Below are positions 31,901-43,501 of a stretch of DNA of 64,000 nt, one piece after another. The notes beneath the pieces are model-generated. The model was not told the origin of the DNA. It saw only the letters and a program-made list of their open reading frames with translations, and did no database searches. The number at the start of each line of letters is the position of its first letter. Positions within the stretch are counted from its first letter, which is position 1. This DNA is from Anaeramoeba flamelloides (lineage: Eukaryota > Metamonada > Anaeramoebidae), in the NCBI GenBank assembly GCA_027625915.1, contig JANTQA010000036.1:1173501-1237500 (forward strand). Reading direction: 5' to 3'. The position numbers and the translations under genes are program-made.

Positions 31901-34900
31901 TCAATTCGATCTTTGATCTTGATATTTGTTTAATAAATGTGAAAAATTTTCACTTCATTTTCATTTCCTTTTTCAAATAGAGACCACAAATACCAACAAA
32001 CTTTGTTTGGGGGCTTAATTTCTAAAAGAAAAGTATGGAAAATGAAGTGAAAAATGTTTCATATTTATTATTCAAATACCAGTAGAAGTTCAAAACCAAC
32101 ATTGTTGTTTTTCTCAATAGGATACTAAGAATTTGAGTTTTTCAATTTTTAAGAAAAGCTATTGGTTAATTAGTTTTCTTTCAGACATGTATCAACATTT
32201 CTTTGAGGTGTATTATTTTCTTATTTCTTATTTGTTCTTCAAAGGTCGATTATATAAAATAATTGATATTTGAAAAAAACGTTGGGCCCCTTTGACTGAA
32301 ACAGAGTTTATATTTTTTTGCTGAAGTTTTTTTTTATTTTTTTTAACAATTTTTTTAATATGGTTTTGATTCATAATAAATGTGCATAATTTATTTAATA
32401 AAAATGTAACTGTAATAATTAATTTTTTTTTTGGAAGATTAAATTCAAAGAACTGATTTGAAATATCCTAAAATTTTAAAAAAACCTAAAAATCTTGATT
32501 TAATTGGATACATCAACAGAACCTGAATATTGGAAATCAATAAAAATTTTATTCAATAATTAAACAAATTATTAAATATTGAAGATACCCAATTAAAATT
32601 ATTAATATTTTAGGTTCGTTAATTTTAAATTTTTCAATTTTAAGACAGCAGAAAGTCAATTTTTTGAATTTTCTCGTTTTTAATTGATAACCTGATCACA
32701 GAAACTATTTTTCAGAAATTCAAATTTATTGAATAAATTCAAGTATTAAGAAAATTTGGAATTTTAAGGGATTAGAGTTACCATAGATTCATCTAGAATC
32801 AACATATGTTGTAATTGGGTGTAAATGATATTAGTGCTACATGGTTCACATAGTTTCTGTAACTCTAAAAAATCTATTATAAATCTTATTGTGCAATAAA
32901 TTATTTGATTTTTTACTTATCATCACTAAGAAACATTTTCATTTTTTAGAGATTATTTTTTTTTTTTTGAATTATTTTTCCGAAATCTAAAAATAGAAAC
33001 TCTTAATAAATAGTGTTCAAGTATTTAAATAATTAATATTTAGAACCTCCGAAAGTAACTATTTTTATATTTTTTTAATTTCAAAGATTGACTCAATAAT
33101 CATCAACATAAAAACACACGAGCTGATTAATTATGTTTCCTTTTTTATAAAGATAATTGTCACCATCAATATATTTCCAATATCTCCGAAATAATTGGTC
33201 AAAAAAATCTATTGGTTAATTGTTTAAATTTTTTAAAAACAACTGGATTTTTATTGTAACTAATATACATTTTGCTACAAATTTTAGAAAAGATATTTTG
33301 TTACTTTGGATGGTCTGGAAATTGATGGTTCAACCTTTAAATCTGTGTCGAAATGCAGATTTTTTTCTGAAATTATTTGAGTTTTTTTTCTAATACAAGA
33401 ATCATTTTTAATTGGAAAGATCAACAAATATCACCATTTAACGCTCGATTTTTTAGAAATATTTGGAGACATGGTACACTAATGCGGTTAGGTCCAGTTT
33501 TAACTTACTTTAATCTTATACTTCTCCTTGGTAGACACAAATCCCTTAACAAATAAAAAGTGAATGAATTTATGGCTTTTTTAAAATACTTATAAGATCA
33601 ATAAAAATTGTAGATCTTCCAAACTTGTAAAAATAAAAAAAATGATAATATTTACAATTGCCACTCTTTTAAAAAAGTGGGTACTAATTTCTTTTATAAA
33701 AAGATTACCAAACTTTTTAGTTGTTTAAGTCACACTTTTTGAAAATTTTTATTTCTAACTTTTTTGAAATTTCTATTATTTCAAAGATGATCTTTTTTCC
33801 TTTTAGAATGAGTTAATCTGATTTCTTATTTTTTAGATGTAAAATTTAAAATTATTCATTTCAAGATCAAAGTATCTTTTTACCATTATTAGTTTTATTG
33901 TATCTTATATTTTGATTTTAACAATCAGTAATATATCTTAAAAAATGGGGATAATGTTTTTTTTTTTATGATGAATTTGTTTTAATGTATATAAACATCT
34001 AAATTTGATTAGAAAATTTAGTTTAATCCAAGTTTTGATTTGCTATTTTGATTCAGCTAAACTCCAGAATCTTTTGTTAAAAATTGAAAAAAATAAAAAA
34101 ATTTTCAATGTTTTATTATTTTTTAGTTTCTTAAATCAAAATAATTTAAAGATAGGTTCAAAAGGGAGGGCTGAATTTGCTTGTTTTTATTTGGGAATTG
34201 GAACAAACAAAGAAAACCATTTTATTTTTTTGGAAAAATTGAAATTTGATTGAACTTTTTTCTCGAAAAAATACAACCCTATCTTTTTTATGTATCAAGT
34301 GGAATATACACCACCAAAACAAAACAGTTTTATAATCTAAATGGAAATTAAACTATTCTTTATATGTGTTGAGCAATTAACTTTGTCTTTTTTTTTACTT
34401 TCTAAATTCAAAGAAAGATAAAATTTTGTACTACCAAACATTAAAGAAATAAGTGGCTTTCTTTCCTGATGTGAATTTGTAATTTTTCAAACCCACTTGG
34501 TAATAAATAATCTCAAAAAGTAAATCCCACTATTGAAAATGAGTACCAAATCCCCGATGTCTATTAAAGATTTAATTTTTTAATAGAAAATTTTCCTTCA
34601 AAAAAAGCAATTAAATCCTGTTTTCCGGTCCCTCTGAACTAAACATCATTATCCTTTAGAATCCGAAATTATTGAGAGTGTTAGTTTTTCAAAAAAATTA
34701 TTCCAAAAAATACTAAATACATTCTTATGCTTTTTCGAAAAATTGTAGTATTTCAAGGCATTACTTTTTTCAGTTCAAATCTTTTTGTATAAATCTCTTA
34801 TGATCAAAAAATAGATAACCTAAACTATTTTTAACTCAACCAAATTCAAATTTCAATCTGGACTTTTGCTGGGATTTGAATAACAAATGGGAAAAAATTT

Positions 34901-36893
34901 TCACTTCATTTTCTTTTTCATATTCTAGTTTTAAAAGTAATAGATTGGAATTTGGGATAAGTCTATTTCTTTATTTTTTTATTGTTTCATGTAATATGTT
35001 GGTATATTTTGTGTAAAATAAAAATCCTTACTGAAAGTCAGTTTTGCCTTTAAAAATAAATAATCAGATGAAATTTTATCCCATTTTAATTTCAAACATT
35101 GGTAATTCAATTCCAAATTAATAGGTTTTGAATCATGTTTCTACAATAAATTAAAATTGATTCGGTTGATTAGTATTTGAAATTAAAATGGGATAAAATT
35201 TCATCTGATTATTTATTTTTAAAGGCAAAACTGACTTTCAGTAAGGATTTTTATTTTACATAAAATATACTAATATATTGAATAAAAAAGGTTGTAACAA
35301 AGAAATTGAGATCCCAAATTACAATCTATTTGTTTGGAAGTTTCTTTGTTCAAAAAAAATAAACGAAAATGAACTAAAAAGTTTTTTAAATTTTTCTTAA
35401 ATTATCAAATAAAGTAATTTTCAAACTTGTCAAAAATATCATTTTTCACAAACTCGGAACTGAACAACGACAATTGATTAAATGATCTCAAATATTAAAT
35501 TTTTTTTCTTTTTCGAAAAAGTTATGAGGGTGTTTTTTTTATTTTTCAAATGAAGGAATGTTATCAGTTTTGGATCCGAAAAAAAGTTGAATATTTTTTT
35601 TGTTATTAAATTTGATAAGGTCTGGGTTAGTGGTATTAAATTATTTTTCTTTTTTACAGAACTCAAATCAATAAACAGAGAAAATTAGCAAAAAAAAAAA
35701 AAAGTAATGTGTTATTCTTACATTTGAATAATTACTTGTGGGTTTCCTTCGTGTTTGCCATAGAGTTGGTTGATCAGCGAATTGGCCAATGCGTGACTAG
35801 TTGCTGACCATTGGATAATAGTTGCTGATCTATGTCTCCAATTGACAAAAGCCTTTTTTAATTTGTTCCACATTTGAATGTTTGTTGTGTTTGATTTGAA
35901 CCAGAGATCAAAAAGAAGCTAAAAGGGGGGTTAATTATTGAGACACAAATTGTTTTTTATTTGCACGAGAAATTTTGTTTCAGGAAAATTGGTTAGATTA
36001 TTTGGTTTTTTTGTTTTTATAAAAGCAAATAGGAAAGAAGTTAATTTGATTTGAAAAAGAGCTTACTTTGAGGAGGTGTGGTGTTAGGTTGTGTGTAAGC
36101 AATGGTTCTTGGTGTGAGCCTTCTCCTGAGAGAAGAGAATCGGTAATCCCTACCAAAATATCCAATAAAAACTCGACAGTTTCATTATCATAGGTGACTT
36201 GGAATTTATTCCCAAGTGTCGAAATGATGTTGATAACCTTGAGACACAAGTTTACGTGTGTAGTTTCAAGTTCAGTGTTTGCAATTCCAAATCTTGGTTC
36301 AAACAATAATGAAAGGTGCCCAAAAATTTCCTAAGTTTTATTGGTACAAGAGTGATTTTTGAGAAAGTGTAAACAAGACTGTTGAGTGGTTTTTAAAAGA
36401 ATAAACTTTTTTTGTTTTTTTTTTTTTCAAAAAAATTGGCGATATCTCCTTACCCGACAATACCTATTTTTATCTTTATGAAACATAAGTGGGAGTGACT
36501 CTTCGTTTAGCCATTTGGCATAAAGAGTGATCCCATTCCGAATAATTTGATGGTTAGCAAGAGGAAGTGAAAAGGCTTGCCCTGTGCACTCCATAACCCA
36601 TTGTATCGAAAACTTTGAAATACACACTGGCTTTAATCGGTTAGAATCTAAAAGAATCCTTAAAACTGAATCAACAATACCACATTTTATGTCTTGCGGA
36701 AATGTTGCTAAGACATTGGATTCTAAAAAATTTTTTTTGCAACAGCATTTTGCAAAGTGATTTCGAAAAGAAAAAATACAAAAACAACAACAGAAAGTTT
36801 TGAGAAAGAAAGATAAATCAGAAATTGTTTTGGCAAATTCGTACCTGGGTTTTGTTTCAGTGAAGTTACTTCTTCAATATGTTGAAGAAACAT
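25922..36893 (-). CDS. RALGAPB: Ral GTPase-activating protein subunit beta (RalGAP beta)
   Basis: Scaffold subunit of the RalGAP complex, partner of the catalytic alpha subunit that switches off Ral GTPases. Six exons: 36845-36893, 36454-36722, 36067-36330, 35722-35918, 31285-31370 and 25922-29052, giving 1,331 residues (human 1,494). Every junction closes in phase. The N-terminus aligns end to end with the human start: a 22-residue leader, then SNVLATFPQDIKCG, QWVMECTGQAFSLPL, VNLCLKVINIISTL, LLFDLWFKS and FVNWRH. Exon 5 (86 nt, PPTEF...FFYHKTL) bridges to MINNPNEI as WFRFLH-MLSNPVDL does in human. The last exon has NSILHIFAKWLFEA, an EKEKEMEK low-complexity insert (codons at 27228-27385) and the RapGAP domain at roughly 1110-1320 (TEVVFHVST, NRVGIVW, SLGNLVRKTVI). 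The Asn thumb is absent, as in human beta. A GTG at 29089 opens the last exon's frame but is not the start. Confidence 0.88.
29564..29993 (+). mobile_element. Family E TIR element, copy 1, in RalGAP beta intron 5
   Basis: 430 bases flanked by TA on both sides. Ends ACCATTTGGGAAAAAAAGTG and the reverse complement of CCGTTCGAGAAAAAAAGTG. A second copy in the opposite orientation lies at 38151-38560; shared words include ATATTTTTAATAATTGATC, GGAGATCTC and AAACCAATTAA. No coding capacity. TA flanks are consistent with Tc1/mariner-type mobilisation. Confidence 0.6.
30735..30788. repeat. (TA)n followed by (TTA)n microsatellite
   Basis: About 35 bases of TA with one interruption, then five to six TTA units. 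It lies inside RalGAP beta intron 5. Confidence 0.85.
31609..32308 (+). mobile_element. Family A TIR element, copy 2, in RalGAP beta intron 4
   Basis: 700 bases bounded by TA at 31607-31608 and 32309-32310. Left end AACTATTTTTCAGTTAAAG; right end the complement of AACTCTGTTTCAGTCAAAG. It is nearly identical over most of its length to the copy at 47909-48601, including the inner inverted pair GTGAAAATTTTTCACTTCAT-type / ATGAAGTGAAAAATG. No protein-like frame. Confidence 0.75.
33365..33558 (+). other. Coding-like fragment in RalGAP beta intron 4, unknown
   Basis: A stop-bounded frame of about 60 codons without its own ATG reads more like protein than its surroundings: FNWKDQQISPFNARFFRN, IWRHGTLMRLGPVLTYFN, LILLLGRHKSLNK, stop. 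It lies on the strand opposite to the host gene. I do not recognise a family. It may be a scrap of a transposable-element protein or a chance frame in a locally GC-richer patch. Confidence 0.2.
34904..35373. mobile_element. Element H, 470-base near-perfect palindrome in RalGAP beta intron 4
   Basis: Arms of about 200 bases mirror each other: GTGTAAAATAAAAATCCTTA, CTGAAAGTCAGTTTTGCCTT, AAAATAAATAATCAGATGAA and TTTTATCCCATTTTAATTTC on the left return as complements on the right. A spacer of roughly 50-60 bases remains. The outermost part is more diverged. It is a long foldback; transcribed as part of the intron it would form a long hairpin. Confidence 0.7.
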
Positions 36894-37384
36894 TTTGGAA
36901 TATTTTAAACAAACTTTTTATCACTGGCAAACTTGTAAAAAAATAAAATAAGATAAGAATTTCACTTTTTTTTCTTTTCCTCAAGTAAATACTTATTTTT
37001 TTTTTTTACACATTTTACCTTCTGTTTTTTTTTGATTTTCACAATTTTGTCAAAACAAAATTGGAAATTTTTTTTCAATCATTTTTTTATTCTATTTTCA
37101 CAAGACTTTTTTTGATCTAAGAGAGTAAGGATCGTTGGTATATTTTTTATCAAAAGATATTTGGTGGAAAAAATTTCAAAATCGATGATCATTGGGCTAA
37201 TACTTTTGATTTTCCAATAAAGAAATTCCAATTTTTAATTCAACTTGCAAAATAATTGACTGACTACAAAGTTTGTAAAAAATTGAAGGATTTTTTTATA
37301 TCGTTAATGAAAAATGAGACTGATAAATATGAACAATTGTCTTGAAACTTTTTCTTCATTTTCCGTTTGGCTGTGTCCAAAATA

Positions 37385-37865
37385 AAGCGTGTAGAAAAGT
37401 TTAATCTGTTGTTTAAAAATCAAAAGCGTGTTTTTTTGTTATATAGAAGACCTATACATGAACCGATCAAAGAAACCAACAATAAAAACTAATTAAATAT
37501 GGTATTGGTTTCTTAAAGTTCTATTATTTAAATAGAAATCCTCAAAAAAAAGGATCAAATTATAGAAAAATTTATCTCAAAAAATAGACTTAATTCTTAA
37601 GGTACTTTTAATCAAAAAAACAAAAAAATTTAAAAAAAAATTGAGAAAATTATGAAAAAAAATGAACTAATTGTATTAATAATTTAAATTTTAAAGATAA
37701 TATCAACTGGTCTACCTTCAAAATTGATTTGAAATTAGGTATACTACTGTTTGGCTAATGAATTGGATGTTCCATAGGAACAAGTTGAAAAAAAGCACAG
37801 ATTATATTTTGAAAGACTGATTATAGTATTTGTTCACACATTATTTTGATCACATAGGAAATTGA
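37385..37865 (-). mobile_element. Family K element, copy 2 (inverse orientation)
   Basis: Reverse-complement copy of 3685-4178 with the same order of landmarks (AAGCGTGTTTTTTTGTTATA, TAGAAGACCTATA, AAAGAAACCAACAATAAA, TTTCTTAAAGTTCTATTATT, AATTGGATGTTCC). The 10-base flanking repeat seen around copy 1 is not evident here. Confidence 0.5.
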
Positions 37866-38150
37866 TTGGCCTTAGGTTTGGAATGATGAATTTTATTGGT
37901 TTAAATGGAAAGAAAATTTGTCAAATTTGTTGATCTTCTTGACTCTCGTTGGAAAGAATTATTTATTTGGTTTCGATACAATTGAAATTGAAATAAAAAG
38001 TGTTGGAAATTTTTAAGAATTTATCAGTATTATTCGAGATTTTGAATTAATCTTCCTTATTTAATGACTAGAGTAAATTTTAATTTTGATAATTTGATAT
38101 TAAAGAGTATCAATTAGATTTTGTAGCAATAAAAAAATGAGAGTGTTTTA

Positions 38151-38560
38151 TGTTTAGGAAAAAAAATGAAACACGGCTTTTAATTCGGAACATTACTGAA
38201 AATGACAAGTAAAATCAATAAAAAGAAGAAACCAATTAACTTCAACTAATAACTCATTATATTATTTTCAATCAACTCAACAAACAAAATTTAAATCTAC
38301 TTGATTTATCGAAATTAAAGTGTAGTTTTGGAGATCTCAAAAATAGTGAATTTTTTGAACATATTTTTAATAATTGATCAACCAAAGAAAAGCCAAAAAG
38401 AAAAAATAGTATTAAAAAAACTGTTATTGTGTTGAATACTTCATTTTGTCTTTATTTATTTACTTATTCTTTTTTTCATTGATCTTAGTTTTCATTCCCA
38501 GGTTCTCAATTAAAAAACAAGGTTGAACTTTTTTTCGCTAACACTTTTTTTGCACAACGG
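38151..38560 (-). mobile_element. Family E TIR element, copy 2 (inverse orientation)
   Basis: 410 bases with TA on both sides (38149-38150 and 38561-38562). The ends GCACAACGG|TA and TA|TGTTTAGG match the family E ends, and the interior is the reverse complement of 29564-29993 (AAACCAATTAA, CTCATTATATTATTTTCAAT, GGAGATCTC). Confidence 0.6.
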
Positions 38561-40227
38561 TAAAATGAAAAAAATCAAGATTGTTTATCCCCACTTTAAA
38601 AAAAGTTAAAATGAAAAAAAGGGAAATTATAAAAAACTTAGATAATATTCAGAGCCTTGAAAGTGATGTAAAAATCAAAATTAACATCAACTTTTGAACA
38701 ATACCAAAAAACTGTCTATCTGGTTTATGCTTGTTTTTTTAATAACCTTACAAATTGTTTTGTATAAAATTAGAAAGATATCAGGGTTTAAATTCTAATA
38801 TCTTAAATAAATACTTTTTTCGGAATTCCATACTACAGTTATCAAAATTAACTATATAAACATTTATAAAGTAAGTTTTAAATTAAATACCTTGTTTATT
38901 TTATCTAGAGATAACCTATACATTAATCGATCATAGAAATTGAGTTTTATTAGAAAGTTGTATTTAAATTAATTTCATAGATCTAAATACAAATCACATT
39001 ATTTCTGAAAAAACTTTAAATAGGCCATTAGAAGACTTTCATTTTTCACCAGTGATATTCACAATATAAGACACTTTTTAGAAAAATTACCTTTTTTGTG
39101 TTAATATCAAGTTCATGCCGTGTACTCTGGTTATTATTTTTTTATAAGAATTAGGATATTTGTAATTAAAAGAGTGACGATTGGAACGACCATATTTTAA
39201 AATAAATATTAAATAATGAAAAGTTAAATTAATATAATTACCAGTAATAAACGTGGATAACTGAATTAAGTTTTTAAAATATTAATATAAGAAAATATAA
39301 ATTTATAAAAAAAAAATAATTTACTAAATTTTCTCAACTCCTTACCCTAATATCTTTCAAATTGTTCCTGTTCCTATTCGGATGATGATATTGATATAAA
39401 TATAAATAAAATATAAAATAATGAACAAATAACAGATTAAATATTTAGATAAATTATTAAATATCCGATAGCTCTATTCGGAATTGTCGTCAAATTCAAA
39501 TATAGATTGAATTATTCTTAATATTTTAAAATTACTCAGAAACAACTACAAAAATCTGATTTAAACAATTTAGACTTCTGAATCAAAATTCTTTGAACAA
39601 TCCTGAATTTTCGATCTTTTACAACTTCTAAAAATAGATATTTTTATTTTTTTACTGAAAATTATTGAAAATTTTACTCTTACTTTTTAAAATTCAAAAC
39701 CCCACATAAAATCTTAAAGAAAAAATTGGTTATTTTTCTTAGATGTCATAAACCCCTTTTCTACAGAAATGATTAAAAAGAATCTATCGAAATAATTTCA
39801 AGTGAAAAAAAAAAAAAGAAAAAAGATTATTGATATTATAAATAAAAAAGTCAAACTTTATATAATATCTTTTGCTTTTAATATTGAGGCTTATGAATCT
39901 TCAAAAGAATTTTTTTAATAAAACCAAATTAAAATAAAAATTAAAATCATAATTTTTAATTATAACATATTAGCAGTTATTGATTTTTTTAAAAAAAAAT
40001 ATCGAATATATTTCTTTTTGAGATGCAAATGCATCGAGAAAAAAATATATTCAGATGTTTTTTTTTAAAAAAAGCAATCGTAAATGTTATTTTTTGTGGG
40101 CAAACAATATGAAAAAAATAAAAAAGACTAAAAACAAAAAACAAATTTTTTTTTATTTATTTTTCATCCTTTGCGATCTTAATCGAAAATAGTTAGAAAT
40201 GTTAAAAACATCAAATATAAAAGATCT

Positions 40228-40515
40228 TCATTTGTATTTTAATTTCTTTTAATATTTGTTCCAAACTCTCATTTGATATTGGAACTTCGTCTGGTGAATC
40301 GTTGTTATCTGATTGGCCACTAAAAGAGTAAAATTTTGGACCATTAAACATCCCAATACAACAAACTTATAAATAAAAAAAAAATGTTTTGTTATTTTCT
40401 CTTTTTGAAATTCTGTCATTTCAATTATTTAAAAAAAAAAGTAAAAATGAAACTGAATTTTTCCAACTCCTATTAAATGGTTGATTGCTTCGATTGCTAC
40501 TCTTTTTTAATCCTT
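40228..40515 (-). other. Possible terminal exon(s) of an unidentified gene
   Basis: On the minus strand, after an AG at about 40367, a frame reads CCIGMFNGPKFYSFSGQS, DNNDSPDEVPISNESLEQ, ILKEIKIQMKIFYI and then a stop, with normal-looking acidic and basic residues. About 90 bases upstream, a second GC-richer patch gives RVAIEAINHLIGVGKIQ. These might be the last two exons of a small gene or a decayed one. I do not recognise a family and could not build a full model. Confidence 0.25.
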
Positions 40516-41339
40516 AGCAAAAAAATTTTTATCAAAAAATTGATATTTTTTTTTGATTTCAAAAAGTAAATTAATAAGATCCAAAAGCGAAAATAAACCT
40601 TTTTATTTGTAATATTTTTTTTTTTGATAAAGTGATCTGATATTTTTAGTAACTTGAATTTTTCACTTTATGAATTTGAATTTTCTTTCCCAAAAAAAAC
40701 TCCAAAATCCCAATTTAAACAATTTCCTCCTATATTTTTAATTTGAAAAAGTTTTGATATTTTTTCACTAATTTTTAGCTTATTTTTTTCTTTCCAGAAA
40801 AGAAAAGCTTAACCCAATACAAGAACATTTGGTAAACAATATCGAATATGTTACGTGATGTTGATCAGAAAAATATAGCAACATTTTTTATATTTTTTCC
40901 AATATTTTTGCATGAGAAAAATAACTGGTATACCCAAATATTGAGTTCAAAGATAAATTCTTATTTTTATGGATTATGATATATTGAATATTAAGATGGG
41001 ATATTAATTTTTAAAATTAACCATATAAGAATAGAAAAACCAATATTTTAGATTAATATATGATTATGAAACAAAAAAAAAATCATTAAAATTTAAAAAA
41101 AAAAATTATTATCATTGTTTTTATTTTCATTAAGGCAATAAGTAGATTTTTCCAATTCAGAGTAACACCATTTATGTGAAATTGAACCCTTCAAATAATT
41201 TCTTTAATCAAATACATTGATATTGTAATAAATACAAGAGTATCAGATATCCTAGTATAATATATACAGCATACCAACTAACCAATGGAAATCAAAAAAA
41301 TGAAAAGATTGACCAAGAAAAATTAATAAAAAAACCATT

Positions 41340-41690
41340 TATTTCTTGATCTTATCTGTAATATTTGATACAATCACACATTCTTTATTTGGTTTTATTT
41401 TTAATTCTTCAGGGAGATACTTTTGTTTATAAAATATACCATTTAACAAATCACTTTTTATTTCTAAATAATTTCAAAAACAAATTTTAAAAATCAGATT
41501 TTCATTTGGTTCATCTAATTCTTTATTTATTCCAGAAAATAAGATTTTTTTAAATCTTGTTGAGAGTGAAGATTTATTATACGAATTTGTTTGATTTGAT
41601 AATTATTTATTTTCCATTAAATAAGAACGAAAAATAATTATGAATCTGATTGAAATTTTTTCTAAAATTTTCTTTTATTAGGGGTTGAAT
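41340..41690 (-). pseudogene. Decayed open frame, unknown family
   Basis: One minus-strand frame of about 105 codons is broken by two in-frame stops and reads like protein between them: SSLSTRFKKILFSG, INKELDEPNENLIFKICF, stop, NYLEIKSDLLNGIFYKQK, YLPEELKIKPNKECVIVS, NITDKIKK, stop. Introns could explain the stops, but no good donor/acceptor pair is present. Family not recognised. Confidence 0.25.
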
Positions 41691-41987
41691 CTTTTGTAAC
41701 TGTTTTATGATTCCAATAATTCAAATACTTTATTTTAATTTTTGAAATAGTATTCGATTTTTTTTGGTTTTGTTGGATCAAAATATTTGAAAAAAGAATT
41801 TTAAAAGCAATTTTTGTAAAAAAATGTTTTGAAAAATAATAACAAATATTAATGGGGCGAGGAATTCAAGGGTAATAAATTATTTGAGTTTCATTCAAAT
41901 TAAGAAGAAAAAGATAACAAATGTTCGAAAATAAACTTTGATCTTTTTTTTTTTTTATTCTCGATTTCAACAAATATATTTGTAAAG

Positions 41988-42700
41988 GTGATCTACATGT
42001 TTGGTCTTCTAAAAGAAAACTTTTGTTTCAAATACACAAATTTTTGGGGTATATTTTTTTTGGTTTGCTCTTTGATTAATTTCACCTCATTCACTATGAA
42101 CACATTTCTAGATCCAAAAACAAATTTAATAAAACTAGAAAATTTAATCAAAAAAATAATTCAAAAAATCGAAAAATGTAAAGATTCAACTCTGAATTAC
42201 TTTGGGTTCGTGTTCTTTTCACAAATAGAGCAGCGAATGGTATTTTTGTTTCAAAGTTTCAATATCTGGTGGCACTCGAAAAAATATTTCAATGTTTTCA
42301 CAATTTAAATATTTCAAAATGGTTAAATGTACGTACTTCATTAAGGATCTATTCATTTACCGTGTATTTGCTCCATACTCAAGGGTGACCTGAGACTAAA
42401 AAGGGTATTGTGAATTACCCTTCTTTTGGTTTACAAAATTCAAATAACAAAAAAAAAAATGCCATTGGATCATCTTTGGCAAAAAAAAGTTTAAAAAGAA
42501 TTCGAAAAATAAGTTTAAAAGAGTTCTCAATTCCAAAAAATCAAAATTTACAAAAAAAAATTCATCTTTTCTTATTTTATATTTCCAAATGGTTAAATTT
42601 CTTTAATTTAAAACAAATTGATTTCTTGTATTTCGAAATCAATTTAATTCGATTGAATCTAATTTTTAGTTATTTTGTAACCCTCTAAATTTGACCAAGT
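41988..42700 (+). pseudogene. Degenerate RRM-like sequence (possible pseudogene)
   Basis: Plus-strand translations in two to three frames give RRM-like blocks. At about 42150-42305: FLDPKTN upstream, then STLNYFGFVFFSQIEQRM, where YFGFVFF resembles the RNP1 octamer, followed by FQSFNIWWHSKK. At about 42346-42395: DLFIYRVFAPYSRVT, with LFIY like RNP2. After a one-base frame change follows ETKKGIVNYPSFGLQ and later AIGSSLAKKSLKRIRK. Read as protein these would be parts of two RRMs in an ELAV/CELF-like style, but in broken order and frame. Homology is a by-eye judgement on short motifs and could be chance. Confidence 0.3.
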
Positions 42701-42749
42701 AAGGTTTATGTAATAATCTTTCTCGATAAAAATAACTCATTTGAAAAAA

Positions 42750-42920
42750 GAAAAAAAAGAAAAAAAAAATCAACGAGATCTCAAATAGCGCCAAAGATCG
42801 ACACTTCAAAACTGACATAGTTGTTTTCAAAATCATAAATTCTAACCATTCTAATTCGAAATCGAGTGTTGCTCTTGGGCGCTTTTTTCTAAAAATTTCC
42901 TCGTCTTTGGTTGTTGATTT
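42750..42920 (+). repeat. Family L dispersed repeat, copy 1
   Basis: Shares GAGATCTCAAATAGCGCCAA, TTGTTTTCAAAATC, and GAAATCGAGTGTTGCTCTTG-type words, in order, with the diverged copy at 55895-56040 in the same orientation. Unusually GC-rich for the region. No coding frame. Confidence 0.4.
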
Positions 42921-43501
42921 TTGGAGATCGATCCTACATCATAGGTTGGTTGGTTTTTAATTGGTTGAAGGCTATCATAAAAATTACCAAAAAGTTTTTT
43001 TCCATTTCAAAAAAAAAATTTTTCACTGTAATGACTCGACCCTTTATGTTTTTTTTTTTTTTTTTTTTTTTCATTAATTAGCGATTATTTTTGACATTTT
43101 AAATTAATATTTAGTATTGATAATTTTTGAATTCAAAAAAAACTAATCATTTCTCATTTACAAATAGAAAACTATTGTTTTTTTTTTTTAATTAATTAGA
43201 GACACAAGAATTCCACATCTTTGGTACTTGATGATTATTAGAGCCCATCCCTTTATTTAAAATTATTCATTTAATTGTTTGTTTGTTGAAAAAAAAAAAA
43301 ACACGTTCTAATTTTGGTTTATTTATTCCTTAAAAAAAGATAATTTATTTTAAAAATAAATATACAGTCATTTTAAAAAAAGCGATGAATAAAAGTTTTA
43401 AAAAGTATCATCCAAAATGCTTAAAACAGCGAATGAAACGGTTTAGGCAACACTTTTCAAAGTTTTAAGTACCCACTTTTTAAAAAAAGCCGTGATAATA
43501 A

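Larger units (their letters stand above)
36894..43501. other. Long region between RalGAP beta and INTS13
   Basis: About 6.6 kb with no confident gene. It contains family K copy 2, family E copy 2, unassigned coding-like scraps on the minus strand at 40228-40515 and 41340-41690, a decayed RRM-like stretch on the plus strand at 41988-42700, and a repeat (family L) at 42750-42920. It also includes the promoter of RalGAP beta and the 3' UTR of INTS13. Confidence 0.5.

Noticed and set aside
43360-43495. MITE near the INTS13 3' end (repeated TTTTAAAAAAAGC words)
   Set aside because: The words are direct, not inverted, and are short A/T-rich strings; no element structure.
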